Assembly: GCF_007748115.1 (NCBI RefSeq)
Contig: NZ_CP036289.1
Span: 2,046,001 to 2,110,000, forward strand
Direction of reading: 5' to 3'
Length of the DNA: 64,000 nt
Origin: Bremerella volcania
GTDB taxonomy: Bacteria > Planctomycetota > Planctomycetia > Pirellulales > Pirellulaceae
The position numbers and the translations under genes were made by a program. Positions 44,436 to 54,038 of the stretch are shown one piece after another. The notes under the pieces are model-generated. The model worked only from the letters and a program-made list of their open reading frames with translations. It had not been told where the DNA came from and made no database searches. The first letter of the stretch is position 1. Each line of letters opens with the position of its first letter.

Positions 44436-44930
44436 TTAGATGGTCGTTGCGATTTTGCTGAGGTAATGATGACACAATGCCACAGCCAAGGCATCGGCCA
44501 CGTCCGCCGGCTCGGGAACTTCCGAAAGGCCAAGCTCTCGGCGGATCGATTCCTGCATCTGGCTTTTAGGGGCTCGGCCGTTACCGGTCAGAATCTTTTT
44601 GATTTGAGTGGCAGCATAGCTGTGGAACGTCAAGTCATTCTGGGCCGCCGCCAGGCATAATACGCCGCGAGCATGCCCCATGATGATGGCCGTCTTGGGG
44701 CGTTCGTAATGCGAGTACAACTCTTCCATCGCCATCACGCTTGGTTTGAGGGACGTGATGACGTCGGTGATTCCCTCATGAATCTCACGAACCCGAGCCG
44801 GTACATCCCCCCGCGATTTCCCCCGCACGACGCCAGCTTCCACGATCGAAACGCCGGACGGACCGACGTCGAGCACACCATAGCCGGTGATGTTCAAACC
44901 AGGATCGATGCCGAGGATACGTTTCTTCAT
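44436..44930 (-). CDS. ruvC: Crossover junction endodeoxyribonuclease RuvC
   Basis: 164 residues. The RNase H-like acidic centre is visible as GIDPGLNITGYGV (Asp7), MEELYSHYERPKTAIIMGH (Glu) and the final PADVADALAVALCHH (two Asp). It resolves Holliday junctions. First of the ruvC-ruvA pair. A palindromic repeat element begins six bases upstream of its ATG and separates it from cysS. Confidence 0.95.
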   Translation of the reverse strand: MKKRILGIDPGLNITGYGVLDVGPSGVSIVEAGVVRGKSRGDVPARVREIHEGITDVITSLKPSVMAMEELYSHYERPKTAIIMGHARGVLCLAAAQNDLTFHSYAATQIKKILTGNGRAPKSQMQESIRRELGLSEVPEPADVADALAVALCHHYLSKIATTI

Positions 44931-44935
44931 GTCTT

Positions 44936-45113
44936 AGCCCCAACGGGGCGGCAGATAATAGCCAGGGGCGTAAGCCCCTGGAAAGGAAGTGTATAGTTGT
45001 GAGCCCCAACGGGGCGACAGAAATTCTGTCGCCCCGTTGGGGCTCAGTCAATAATTGGGACATGCAACCAGGGGCTTGCGCCCCTGGCTATTATCTATCG
45101 CCCTTTCAGGGCT
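44936..45113. repeat. Nested palindromic repeat element
   Basis: The outer arms start at 44936 and end at 45113 and are inverted copies over about 46 bases, both containing GATAATAGCCAGGGGC and an AGCCC end. In the centre, 45001-45045 is a perfect inverted repeat of 22 bases per arm around one A, built on GCCCCGTTGGGGCTC. Each outer arm also contains its own small palindrome (CCAGGGGC...GCCCCTGG). The element fits REP/MITE-like families abundant in such genomes and can form very stable RNA on either strand. It lies between cysS and ruvC. Confidence 0.8.
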
Positions 45114-45126
45114 AGGAATGGCCGAG

Positions 45127-46662
45127 TTAACCTTTACGCCAAAGCGTGCCGTCTTTGCGGTCTTCCAATGTGATGCCGCACTCAGTCAGGCGATCGCGGA
45201 TGAGGTCGCTCGTTTCGAAGTCTTTCTTCTTTCGCGAGTTGGCTCGGATCTCGATGACCAGGCTCATCAGTTGATCGACCAGGCCGGCGTCTTCGCTCGA
45301 ATCGGCTTCGGGCTTTTCGGTGAAGAGGCCCAGGATGGCGGACAATTCTCGGATGGTCGCCATCGCTTGATCGAGCGAACGGGTGTCGGCGTCTTTGGTT
45401 TCTTCCAACTTGTTCTGATCGATGTACTTGTTCACGCCGCGGACGATCTCGAACAACTCGCTCACACCGCCACCGGTGTTGAAGTCGTCGTCCATCTTTT
45501 CGAGGTAAGCGTCGCGATGCTTTTTGAGCAGCGTCAGCAGTTCGTCGCTGCCTGCTTCGATTTCACCTTCCCTGCGGGTCTTGGCCGCCGCGATGTCGTA
45601 GAAGCTTTTGCCGGTGATGCGCTCGTATCGCTCGAACAAACGATAGAACGTATCGAGCCCGGTCCCGGCTTCTTCGATGGCTGGCTCGCTGAACAAGATT
45701 GTGCTGCGGTAATGGGTTCGCAACAGGAAGAAGCGAATGCGTTCACCCCCCTGGCGATCGATCAGCGAGTGCAAACCACCGGCACCGCCGCTGCGGCTCA
45801 TCTTGCCGCCGGCTTCTCCTTCGGTCGCGCCTTTTTCGCGTTCGGCCTTACCGCCGATCTTGCCGGCGCTGGGGTCGCTTCGCAGTAGTCCGTTGTGCAT
45901 CCAGTAGTTGACCATCGGCTTGCCATGGCAGCATTCGCTTTGGGCAATTTCGTTTTCGTGGTGGGGGAAGGTCAGGTCGAGACCGCCACCATGGATATCA
46001 AAGGTTTCACCGAGAATGCTCTTGCTCATCGCCGAGCATTCGATATGCCAGCCTGGACGGCCTTTCCCCCAGGGGCTGTCCCAGGAAGGTTCGCCCGCTT
46101 TCGCTTTCTTCCATAGCGCGAAGTCGCCTGGCGAGCGTTTGCTGGCGGCGGCACCCCCCCCCTCCCCTTGCATCGCATCGACGCTGCGATTGGTCAGCTT
46201 GCCGTACTGGGCATCTTTGCTGACCTCAAAGAAGACGTCCCCATCGACATCGTAGGCAAAGCCTTTCTCGACCAGGTCTTGGATGAACTGAATGATGTCG
46301 TCCATCGAAGAAGTGGCCCGCGGCATGTCGTCGATCGTGGTGACGTTCAGCGCCGCGAGGTTATCGAGGTAGTCCTTGATGTTCTCTTCGGCGACTTCGA
46401 GCATCGTCATCTTGCGCTCGTTCGCCTTGTTGATCAGTTTGTCGTCGACGTCGGTGATATTCACCACCAGACGAACGTCGTAGCCGCTGTGCTGGAGGTA
46501 GCGTTTGACCGTGTCGAAAATCACCGGGCCGACCATGTGACCGATGTGGGCTTCGGCGTAGACGGTTGGTCCGCACAAGTAGATGCCGACTTTGCCAGGC
46601 TCGACGGTCTTAAATTCTTCCTTGGTACGGCTCAGCGTGTTGTAGACCCGGAGATTACTCAT
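45127..46662 (-). CDS. cysS: Cysteinyl-tRNA synthetase
   Basis: 511 residues. The class I HIGH motif is [14 protein letters not shown], the zinc-binding region includes [17 protein letters not shown] and [16 protein letters not shown], and the KMSKS motif is KMSRSGG. Compared with E. coli there is an insertion of about 22 residues just before KMSRS ([20 protein letters not shown]) and Gly-rich residues earlier ([20 protein letters not shown]). It charges tRNA-Cys. It starts 57 bases after ispF, and the repeat element follows its stop codon. Confidence 0.94.
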   Translation of the reverse strand: MSNLRVYNTLSRTKEEFKTVEPGKVGIYLCGPTVYAEAHIGHMVGPVIFDTVKRYLQHSGYDVRLVVNITDVDDKLINKANERKMTMLEVAEENIKDYLDNLAALNVTTIDDMPRATSSMDDIIQFIQDLVEKGFAYDVDGDVFFEVSKDAQYGKLTNRSVDAMQGEGGGAAASKRSPGDFALWKKAKAGEPSWDSPWGKGRPGWHIECSAMSKSILGETFDIHGGGLDLTFPHHENEIAQSECCHGKPMVNYWMHNGLLRSDPSAGKIGGKAEREKGATEGEAGGKMSRSGGAGGLHSLIDRQGGERIRFFLLRTHYRSTILFSEPAIEEAGTGLDTFYRLFERYERITGKSFYDIAAAKTRREGEIEAGSDELLTLLKKHRDAYLEKMDDDFNTGGGVSELFEIVRGVNKYIDQNKLEETKDADTRSLDQAMATIRELSAILGLFTEKPEADSSEDAGLVDQLMSLVIEIRANSRKKKDFETSDLIRDRLTECGITLEDRKDGTLWRKG

Positions 46663-46719
46663 GATCTTCCTTTAGACCGCCAGTGGATGCGGTTGGTTCG
46701 GCGAATGATTGGGTGGAGT

Positions 46720-47196
46720 TTAAACTTTACGAAGCAGACATACGCATTGGACTTCGATCGCTTCCTCGCGGCCGACACTGCCGACGCCCTCGCCGGTCTT
46801 GGCTTTGATGCCAATGTCCTCGGGCGAGACGTGCAAGATTTCGGCGATGCGGATTTGCATCAGCGACTTCAGATCGGCCAGCTTGGGACGTTGGGTATGG
46901 ATGACGCAATCGAGATTGATCAGCGTCCAGCCTTCGTCGAGGACTTTTTGATAAGCAAGTTGCAGAAATTCGCTTGACGGTCGATCTTTGTTCTCTTCGG
47001 CCGTATTGGGAAAAAGTTGCCCAATATCAGGAAGATTGGCCGCACCCAGTAACGCGTCGGTGATGGCATGCATCAAAGCATCGGCGTCGCTATGTCCGAC
47101 CAGGTGTTTGTCGTGCGGAATTTCGAGGCCACCAAGAATGAGTGGCCCCCCGTCGGCAAGGCGATGGGTGTCGTGTCCGAGCCCGATACGTATCAT
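46720..47196 (-). CDS. ispF: 2-C-methyl-D-erythritol 2,4-cyclodiphosphate synthase
   Basis: 158 residues. The enzyme of the non-mevalonate isoprenoid pathway forms MEcPP. Metal ligands Asp8 and His10 lie in GLGHDTHRL and His42-region in GHSDADALMHAITDALLGAA; the C-terminal signature is GIKAKTGEGVGSVGREEAIE. It is the first gene in an ispF-cysS pair. The start MIRIGLGHDTHR is standard. Confidence 0.95.
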   Translation of the reverse strand: MIRIGLGHDTHRLADGGPLILGGLEIPHDKHLVGHSDADALMHAITDALLGAANLPDIGQLFPNTAEENKDRPSSEFLQLAYQKVLDEGWTLINLDCVIHTQRPKLADLKSLMQIRIAEILHVSPEDIGIKAKTGEGVGSVGREEAIEVQCVCLLRKV

Positions 47197-47365
47197 CCGT
47201 AATTATTTCCCAAGGCGAATCAAACCTCGCTGGGTCACGTTCCGATCTCCCTGACCGGAAAACACGCCCGAAAGCGCGGCGATTATAGCTAATACCCCAT
47301 ATTGCCACAACGCGAGGGGGCTCGGCCAACTGTCCGAAAATACCCCCCTGGTCTATAATCTGCAC

Positions 47366-48394
47366 ATGGCACCGATCATCCAACTAGAAAAGCTGACCAA
47401 GACCTACGAGGTCTATCAGAAGCAAGAGGGCCTGCTTTCTTCCATACGCGGGCTATTTCATCGGCAATACAAGACCGTCGAGGCGGTCAAAGGGATCGAT
47501 CTGACCGTCGATCAGGGGGAATTCGTCGCCTTTCTCGGCCCCAATGGGGCGGGTAAAACGACCACGCTGAAACTTCTCTCTGGCGTGATCAATCCATCCT
47601 CCGGTTCGGCCACGGTCATGGGGCACATTCCCTGGCATCGCGATAATGCCTATCGTCGTCGTTTTGCCCTCGTGATGGGGCAGAAAAACCAACTGTGGTG
47701 GGACCTGCCGGCCCAAGACAGCTTCCGGCTTCATCAAAAAATTTATCGCATCGATGCCGATCAATTCCAACGAACGCAGGACGAACTAGTTGACCTGTTG
47801 GGGGTGAAAGATCTCCTCTCGCAGCCGGTCCGGGCACTCTCGCTGGGCGAGCGCATGAAGATGGAGTTGATCGCCGCCCTGCTCCATTCGCCGGACGTGT
47901 TGTTTCTCGACGAACCAACGATCGGCCTGGACGTCGTCGCCCAGCACAACATTCAGCAGTTCCTCAAGCATTATCAGCAGGAACGCAAGATCACCGTCCT
48001 GTTGACCAGCCACTATATGAAGGACATCGCCGCGCTGTGCCAACGCGTGGTGGTCATTGCCCATGGCGTGATCATCTATGATGGCTCACTGAGCGGCATC
48101 ATCGATCGTTTTGGCGGCTATAAGATTCTGACGCTGACCTTCGGCGAGGATGCCGCGTCGGGCAATCTTTCTCGCTTTGGCGACGTCATCTCCGAGGACT
48201 TCCCCAAGGTCAAACTGCGGGTCGATCGGGCGAAGGTGGGCGAAGTACTCGCCTCAATTCTCGATCAGTACGAATTGGCCGACGTTGGTGTCGAAGATCC
48301 ACCGCTGGAAGAAGTGATCGCGGACGTCTTTTCGTTGGCACACCCCGGCGACAAATCCGCGAACGAAAAGAAGATGGCCGAGGCGTCGAGCTAA
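47366..48394 (+). CDS. ABC-2 exporter ATP-binding protein
   Basis: 342 residues. Walker A is [15 protein letters not shown], the Q-loop is [14 protein letters not shown], the signature is [16 protein letters not shown], Walker B is [12 protein letters not shown] and the switch is [10 protein letters not shown]. The family is the DrrA/NatA-like exporter group; long N- and C-terminal extensions are present. The two permeases follow immediately, with 15 bases and then a short overlap/spacing, forming one exporter operon. Substrate unknown. Confidence 0.92.
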   Translation: MAPIIQLEKLTKTYEVYQKQEGLLSSIRGLFHRQYKTVEAVKGIDLTVDQGEFVAFLGPNGAGKTTTLKLLSGVINPSSGSATVMGHIPWHRDNAYRRRFALVMGQKNQLWWDLPAQDSFRLHQKIYRIDADQFQRTQDELVDLLGVKDLLSQPVRALSLGERMKMELIAALLHSPDVLFLDEPTIGLDVVAQHNIQQFLKHYQQERKITVLLTSHYMKDIAALCQRVVVIAHGVIIYDGSLSGIIDRFGGYKILTLTFGEDAASGNLSRFGDVISEDFPKVKLRVDRAKVGEVLASILDQYELADVGVEDPPLEEVIADVFSLAHPGDKSANEKKMAEASS

Positions 48395-48409
48395 CCACAG
48401 GAGAGTCAC

Positions 48410-49258
48410 ATGGCGGAACTTGCCGCACGGGCCTCCACCTGGTGGGCCATCTTTCAGATCAACTTCTACGAGAAGCTCGTTTATCGAGGCGACTTCATGC
48501 TGGGGACGCTGATGCGTTTCCTGCCGATCGTCACGCAAATCTTTCTGTGGTCGGCGATCTTCTCGGCCCGAGGTGGGGGAGACAGCGCCGGCGAAGAGAT
48601 CGTCGGCTATACCTACTACAACATCGTCGCTTATTACTTGCTGTCGACCATTTCCCGTGCGTTTTCCAGCATGCCGGGGCTGGCGTCTGGCATCGCCCTG
48701 CAGATTCGCGAAGGGGAAATCAAGAAGTACCTGATCCAACCACTGGATCTGATTTCGTTCTTTCTGTTGAATCGCGTGGCCCACAAGTTGACGTATTACA
48801 TTGTGGCGGCCGTGCCATTTGCGATTGTCTTCTTCATCTGTCGTGGCTACTTCGAAGGATGGCCGCCGACTCACGTGCTGTGTGCGTACGCCTTCTCGCT
48901 GATTCTGTCGTTCATGCTGGGCTTCTTCATGGAGGCCACCATCGGCATGATCGGCTTCTGGTTTCTGGAAGTACGGTCGCTGCTGTTCGTTTATATGCTG
49001 TTCACGTTCTTCCTGTCCGGGCACATGTTTCCTTTGGACATGCTGAACGAACTGGGAGGCCCCTGGTCGACGATCGTGAAGTCGTTGCCATTGATGTACC
49101 TGGCCTATTTCCCGGCGGCCGTGTTTCTTGAAAAGATCACCGGCGCGGAACTGATGTGGGGGCTGATCGTACAGGTTGGCTGGGTTGTCTTCTTCATCAT
49201 TGCCTCGCGCCTCGCGTTTCACTACGGCGTGAAGCAATATAGCGCTTACGGAGGTTGA
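48410..49258 (+). CDS. ABC-2 exporter permease 1
   Basis: 282 residues, six hydrophobic segments (for example GTLMRFLPIVTQIFLWSAIF, FSLILSFMLGFFMEATIGMI, FVYMLFTFFLSGHMFPLDML). It fits the DUF990/ABC-2 type, with the loop motif MFPLDMLNE. The start at 48410 follows CAGGAG. It probably forms a heterodimer with the next protein and is powered by the ATPase upstream. Confidence 0.88.
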   Translation: MAELAARASTWWAIFQINFYEKLVYRGDFMLGTLMRFLPIVTQIFLWSAIFSARGGGDSAGEEIVGYTYYNIVAYYLLSTISRAFSSMPGLASGIALQIREGEIKKYLIQPLDLISFFLLNRVAHKLTYYIVAAVPFAIVFFICRGYFEGWPPTHVLCAYAFSLILSFMLGFFMEATIGMIGFWFLEVRSLLFVYMLFTFFLSGHMFPLDMLNELGGPWSTIVKSLPLMYLAYFPAAVFLEKITGAELMWGLIVQVGWVVFFIIASRLAFHYGVKQYSAYGG

Positions 49259-49263
49259 TCTCG

Positions 49264-50121
49264 ATGAACGACCGACCTTCCTATGGAAGCGTGTTCTTCA
49301 TGTTCCTGCGAAACAGCCTGGTCCGTGACCTGAGCTTTCGCTCGAACTTCTGGGTCGAATGCGTTTCGAGCCTGTCATGGGTGATCATGAATTTGGGCTT
49401 TTACTTGCTCATTTTCAGTTACACCAACTCGATCGGGAACGACACCGGCTGGGGCAAGTGGGAGTTCTTCGTCTTCCTGGCGACGACGCTGCTGGTCAAC
49501 AGCCTGGTGCAGATGTTCTTCATGCCGAACATTCAGGAGTTCTCCGAGTTGATCCGCACCGGAAAACTCGACTTTGCTTTGCTCAAGCCGATCGATACGC
49601 AGTTCCTGATCAGTTTTGAAAAAGTGAACTGGCCTTCCACCGCGAACTTTCTGTTCGGCATCTTGTTGATGTCGATCAGTCTCTATCAGTTGACGCATCG
49701 GCCGAATGATCCGATTGAATTGACCGTGGGGATGGTGGCCGTGTACATCGTCTTTTTGCTGTGTGGCGTGGCGATCCTTTATAGCCTGATGATCGTCCTG
49801 GCCGCGTCCAGCATTTGGCTCGGTAGAAATACTTCGCTGTACGACTTCTGGTTTTACATCACCAGCTTCTCGCGTTACCCGATGGAGATCTACAATGCAG
49901 GCAGTCTGGGCCTGACTCTGAAGATGATCTTCACGTTCGCGATTCCCATTCTGATCGTCGTGAACGTACCAGCACGGATTCTGGCTCAGCCCATGGGCGT
50001 CGATCCGACCGACAAGTGGCTGCTCTCAGGCTACATGATCGTTGCTACGGGATTAAGCCTGCTCTTTTCACGCTGGGTCTTCAAAAAGTCTCTGAAGAGT
50101 TACCGCAGCGCGAGTAGCTAG
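49264..50121 (+). CDS. ABC-2 exporter permease 2
   Basis: 285 residues from the ATG at 49264, with GGAGG nine bases upstream; the frame could begin at 49255. Six hydrophobic helices (SLSWVIMNLGFYLLIFSYTN, AVYIVFLLCGVAILYSLMIV, FTFAIPILIVVNVPARILA). Similar architecture to permease 1, so the pair is probably ancient and paired. Its stop codon overlaps that of the convergent MFS gene. Confidence 0.88.
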   Translation: MNDRPSYGSVFFMFLRNSLVRDLSFRSNFWVECVSSLSWVIMNLGFYLLIFSYTNSIGNDTGWGKWEFFVFLATTLLVNSLVQMFFMPNIQEFSELIRTGKLDFALLKPIDTQFLISFEKVNWPSTANFLFGILLMSISLYQLTHRPNDPIELTVGMVAVYIVFLLCGVAILYSLMIVLAASSIWLGRNTSLYDFWFYITSFSRYPMEIYNAGSLGLTLKMIFTFAIPILIVVNVPARILAQPMGVDPTDKWLLSGYMIVATGLSLLFSRWVFKKSLKSYRSASS

Positions 50122-51506
50122 AGCGGTTCCAATTCATCATCCGGATCGACGTCCATCTCGCCGTATAGCACATGATGTCCCGGATCGTGCCGCGGTTCGA
50201 CCAGGAACCATGTCATCGCCCATCCGACAAACAGAATGACGGCGATTCCGCTGAAGACCACTTCAAAGCTCGTCAGGTCGATCATCAGGCCGACAAACGG
50301 CGAGAGCACCATCGGGATGGCGATGCACAAGCTTTGGGTGGCCAGGTAACGCGGGTGCCGTTCGGCCGGAACGAGTTCCAGCGTGTAGTTGGTAAACGCG
50401 CGGAACGTAATAGGGGTCACTCCGACGAACAGGAAGAGCCAATCAAACAGATGCAGGCCCACGTCGCCGGAGTGCACCAAGGCAATCGACCCCAGCGGCA
50501 AGATCATCACGCCGAAGAGCATCGTTCGCAGCACCAGGCGATTCCCTTTCCAGTCGGCCAAGGGACCGCCCAGCAAACTGAAAATCGCAGTCCCGGCGTT
50601 CTGAATGATTACCCAGAAAATCATCCGCGAAAGACTGACGTCCAGGCGTTCTCTCGCCAGGGCTTGATAATGCGGGAAGAGCATCAGCGAAAAGCCAAAT
50701 GCCGCCGCGATCAAGCACACCCAGCGAAAGCGAAGATCATCGCGAACAACCAGAAATGATTCCAGCAACAGATGCTTGGCCGAGAACGTTTTTCTGTCGA
50801 GTTGATCGCGATTTTCCTTTAATCCAACAATGCTCAACGCGCTGAGGACAAACGCAGACGCTGCGAAACCAAAGATCCAGTTGACCTGAATCGTGTTTCC
50901 TTCAAGCCATTTCGGCAGCAGCCATGCCGCCAGCGAGATGGCAATGACTGCCCCGATCACGTTCGAGGCCAGCATGAGTCGCCCACGGAGATGGGGCGGA
51001 ACGAGCTTCCCTTGGGCGGTTCCAAAACCAAGTTGATTCAGGCCGGTGGCGCAGAAAAAGAGAAAGTAAAAGCCCAGAAACCCCACGACCATCGCCGATT
51101 GGCCAATCGCCGCATCGACGCCAGGAATGAACATGGCCGCCAGGCCGGCAAAGGCCACCGACATGGCCAGCGAGGTACCAAACAGCGACCATTTCTTCAG
51201 CGGAAGACTACGAAGTCGGTCGGCATAAAGCAGCGGCGGGCAACTTTGTCCAATCCGGCCGAGAATGGGGAGAAACCCGCGGACCCAGCCAGAACCGGCG
51301 ATTAGATCGAGCACGGCGGGAATGATAATGCTCTCGGTCTTAAAGATCCAGCCGCACCGCAGCACGATTTGATAAATCGTGAGCAGGGCGAAGTTTCGTG
51401 AAACCCCCTCCTCGAATTGGATGCCAGCCGCTGCGTTTACTTCAGATTGCGGGGCCTGGCGGCCGTCGGGCTCCTTGGCAGTCGAGGAAAGAGGGTTTGC
51501 GCTCAT
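50118..51506 (-). CDS. Major facilitator superfamily transporter
   Basis: 462 residues with twelve predicted helices. MFS-like motifs are visible as LGFGTAQGKLVPPHLRGRLM (motif-A-like loop) and GGPLADWKGNRLVLRTMLFG in the second half. The N-terminal 40 residues are soluble and Pro/Glu-rich. Substrate cannot be read from the sequence. The stop codons of this and the upstream permease overlap by a few bases in convergent orientation. It is divergent from nothing close. Confidence 0.86.
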   Translation of the reverse strand: MSANPLSSTAKEPDGRQAPQSEVNAAAGIQFEEGVSRNFALLTIYQIVLRCGWIFKTESIIIPAVLDLIAGSGWVRGFLPILGRIGQSCPPLLYADRLRSLPLKKWSLFGTSLAMSVAFAGLAAMFIPGVDAAIGQSAMVVGFLGFYFLFFCATGLNQLGFGTAQGKLVPPHLRGRLMLASNVIGAVIAISLAAWLLPKWLEGNTIQVNWIFGFAASAFVLSALSIVGLKENRDQLDRKTFSAKHLLLESFLVVRDDLRFRWVCLIAAAFGFSLMLFPHYQALARERLDVSLSRMIFWVIIQNAGTAIFSLLGGPLADWKGNRLVLRTMLFGVMILPLGSIALVHSGDVGLHLFDWLFLFVGVTPITFRAFTNYTLELVPAERHPRYLATQSLCIAIPMVLSPFVGLMIDLTSFEVVFSGIAVILFVGWAMTWFLVEPRHDPGHHVLYGEMDVDPDDELEPL

Positions 51507-51757
51507 TTAGACCATTATAGAACTGGCCATAAGAACCGACGACGGGGGCCAATTTGGGCTAGAAGCAAGAAAAGAGGAAAGCCCCAGATCGAGTGCGCGG
51601 TAACTTAACGATCCAGGGCTTCCTCAAACAATCGCTGGATGAAGAGAGGATCTTCATGCAGAAAATTGTCGCGGTGAGAGGTAAAACCCCGGTAGTTGGG
51701 TAAGGTTTTGGCCGAATCGAAAAAAATCCAGGAAAGTTCTAGGGAAAAATTCCTGCC

Positions 51758-52309
51758 TTACTTCTCGCCCAAAATCAGTTCCAGATAACTGCGACGTTCG
51801 CTATTAGAAAGCCCCAGTTGCTGGGCCAGCTTGGCAATGGCTTCCTTGGCCGCTTCCATGTCTTCCTCGCCTGAGGTGATTTCCAGTTCGACGAACTTGC
51901 CCAGGTTGAGCACTTCGTCCATGGCCACCAGTACCTCAAAGCCTTCGTACTGAATGTGCGATTTACGGCGATCCTTGGTCACTTCGGCGACTGGGGTAAA
52001 GCCGAGCGATTCAAACATGTCGACGATGTTGGCTGCCCCGGTTGCTCCGGAAATCAGTGGAACTTCAATTTCACGCCGGGTTTTGGTGGAATCGTCGACT
52101 TTCGGGCCTTTGTACGTAATGAAGTTCTGATCTCCGACGCGACGGATCCGCAGCGCTTCATCCGTCTCGGCGAAATTCCGGGAAGGATGGCTGTAGTATT
52201 TGTCTGCCTGACGCTTGGGGACCTCGATGATTCCACCCAGTTCTTCCAACTGCGACTCGATGGGGGTTAGGTCGTCGACCGGAAATTTTAATTCAACCTC
52301 AAAATTCAT
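51758..52309 (-). CDS. CYTH-domain protein (class IV adenylate cyclase/thiamine triphosphatase-like)
   Basis: 183 residues. The ExExK signature is EVELKF at residues 4-9. Basic residues of the tunnel follow: DEALRIRRVGDQNFITYKGP, then TRREIEVPL and YEGFEVLVAMDEVLNLGKFV, then LELILGEK. CYTH enzymes bind triphosphates with metal; the family includes CyaB-type cyclases and thiamine triphosphatases. Which reaction is made here cannot be said. Confidence 0.9.
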   Translation of the reverse strand: MNFEVELKFPVDDLTPIESQLEELGGIIEVPKRQADKYYSHPSRNFAETDEALRIRRVGDQNFITYKGPKVDDSTKTRREIEVPLISGATGAANIVDMFESLGFTPVAEVTKDRRKSHIQYEGFEVLVAMDEVLNLGKFVELEITSGEEDMEAAKEAIAKLAQQLGLSNSERRSYLELILGEK

Positions 52310-52579
52310 CGCACAAGTGAATCCTTCAAGCAGCGGTTTGCTTCCAAAATCGGGAAGCTGTCAGTCGCAGTTGTACAACAGGCTGACGGGAACACAATGA
52401 CCTATTATTTCCTTACGGGGCGATTGTTGCCAGAGCGATCTAGCTGCGAGGTGCCGAAGACGAGCTGAAAGTCCCTTGTTTGTCGCTTCATTGGATCCCA
52501 CGGTACCGGCATTGGCCGATAGAATAAGGTGGGCCTGGGGCACGCGTGTCCCTTCATGTGACCTTAATGCGAATCTGAA

Positions 52580-53248
52580 ATGCCACGACTTTTGACTCGA
52601 TTTACCGCAATCCCCAGACAAAGCAGCAGTCCGCGAAGCGGCAATGTCCTGCTTTTTGTCCTGCTATGCATCCTGGCAGGCTTGGCGGTCATGCTGCTCA
52701 TTTCGCTTCTGGGGCCAGGCAGTAGTGGACCTGCCACGTCGCATCCCTGGGTAGGTCATCCGGTGCCGGGAGCTCAGCTTCAGCCGCTTTTTAATGCGGA
52801 AGAGGCTATTGATACGGGCAGTTTCGCGGGAAAGGTCACACTGGTGAACTTCTGGGGGCCGTGGTGTGGTCCTTGCCTGATGGAGTTTCCGGAACTCCTG
52901 GGAATCGAGCAGCGCTACGCGGATGATCCAGACTTTCAGCTAGTCTCCATCGCGGCCGATGGGCAGTGGATGGCGGGCAAGCCAGGGTTGTTTGAGGAAG
53001 ACACCGAGCAGCTCAAACACGACTCGCAGTTGGTGCTGGCACAGTACAATTCTGCGATGCCCGTCTATGTCGACTTGAATGCCGATTTTCGGCGAGAACT
53101 GGTGAAATTGAATCCGCAGTTTGGCTATCCGACCAATTTCCTGGTGGGGCGCGACGGTACGATCAAAGCCGTATGGGTGGGCTATGGGGGCGACTTGGCT
53201 CCGATTGCCAAGGCGATTCGTGCCGAATTGGAACCAGGCCAAGAGTAA
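52580..53248 (+). CDS. Membrane-anchored TlpA-like thioredoxin
   Basis: 222 residues. One N-terminal membrane anchor (GNVLLFVLLCILAGLAVMLL) at about 22-44, then a thioredoxin fold with the redox motif WCGPC in VNFWGPWCGPCLMEFPELLG, and cis-Pro in FGYPTNFLVGRDG. It probably acts in the periplasm as a thiol-disulfide oxidoreductase, e.g. in cytochrome c or protein folding. No ccm gene is nearby. The gene converges with glnB. Confidence 0.9.
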   Translation: MPRLLTRFTAIPRQSSSPRSGNVLLFVLLCILAGLAVMLLISLLGPGSSGPATSHPWVGHPVPGAQLQPLFNAEEAIDTGSFAGKVTLVNFWGPWCGPCLMEFPELLGIEQRYADDPDFQLVSIAADGQWMAGKPGLFEEDTEQLKHDSQLVLAQYNSAMPVYVDLNADFRRELVKLNPQFGYPTNFLVGRDGTIKAVWVGYGGDLAPIAKAIRAELEPGQE

Positions 53249-53263
53249 CCCCCGGGCAACCGG

Positions 53264-53611
53264 CTAGATGGCTTCAGGACCGCGTTCTCCGGTGCGAATT
53301 CGGATACAGTCATCCATCGGGACGACGAAGATCTTGCCGTCACCGATTTCTCCTTTATCGCTCGACCGGGCACCCTTCACGATGGCGTCGATCGTGGGTT
53401 CGACGAAATCTTCGTTGACGGCGATCTGCAACTGGACCTTGCGGAGCAGATTGACCGTGAACTCATGCCCTCGGTAGACCTCGGTTTGCCCCTTTTGGCG
53501 GCCAAAACCCTGGCAATCCATCACCGTCAGACGAAAAACCTCGACTTCAGTCAAGGCTTCCTTCACGGCTTCCAGGCGGCTCGGCTGAATGATGGCGATC
53601 ACAAGTTTCAT
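53264..53611 (-). CDS. glnB: Nitrogen regulatory protein PII (Tyr51 absent)
   Basis: 115 residues from the ATG at 53611; a longer frame to 53821 has no homology. The fold is standard: MKLVIAIIQPSRLEAVKEAL, T-loop GFGRQKGQTEVYRGHEFTVN, B-loop GEIGDGKIFVVPMDD. In the T-loop, Tyr46 is kept, but the uridylylation Tyr51 is Phe and the cyanobacterial phosphoryl-Ser49 is His. ATP/2-oxoglutarate sensing may remain intact, but covalent control by GlnD is unlikely at the usual site. It lies downstream of amtB, as in many glnK-amtB pairs (reverse order). Confidence 0.93.
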   Translation of the reverse strand: MKLVIAIIQPSRLEAVKEALTEVEVFRLTVMDCQGFGRQKGQTEVYRGHEFTVNLLRKVQLQIAVNEDFVEPTIDAIVKGARSSDKGEIGDGKIFVVPMDDCIRIRTGERGPEAI

Positions 53612-54038
53612 GGAGAGGGGTCCAGATCGAAAGTTCGATGGGAGTCCAAACCGTCGAATGTAAACGGAGTGCCCGTAAGGGGCAAGTGCCAGCTGGCAGA
53701 CCGGGAAAATAAGACAGATGCCAGAGTAGCAGCTGGCAAGTTTTTCAGTATTCAGTAGGAAAGCAGTCGCCCAGCGACCTTTCTGGTCCCCTCGCCTACG
53801 CGGGGTGCGGGGGCGAACCAAGTACAGATTTCACCATCAATGTACTCGCTGAACACTGAAAACTTCAAAAGAAAGCGAAGCGCATAAAAAAACCCCGACT
53901 TGGAAGAGCGAGGCGGAACACCCTTCCAAGTCATTGGGGTAGAACTTCTGGCCCAGGCAAAGGCCGAAGTGTCTTCATTAACTTCGCGGGCGATACCAGG
54001 GGCAAAGCCCGCGAGGTTGGCTTTCAAAACATTCAGTC
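53612..54038. other. amtB-glnB intergenic region
   Basis: 427 bases between the two minus-strand genes. It contains the amtB terminator at 53886-53940, so glnB probably has its own promoter in 53612-53885. A GC-rich unit (CTACGCGGGGTGCGGGG) lies at about 53797-53813. No gene is supported. Confidence 0.5.
53886..53940 (-). terminator. Rho-independent terminator of amtB
   Basis: On the minus strand ACCCC and GGGGT plus ACTTGGAAG and CTTCCAAGT form a two-part stem (53892-53940), followed by a run of seven T (53886-53892). It lies 98 bases after the amtB stop codon. Confidence 0.83.

Noticed and set aside
44936-45113. Simple rho-independent terminator of cysS
   Set aside because: Although it can form a strong hairpin, there is no T tract and the outer arms show a larger nested repeat element.
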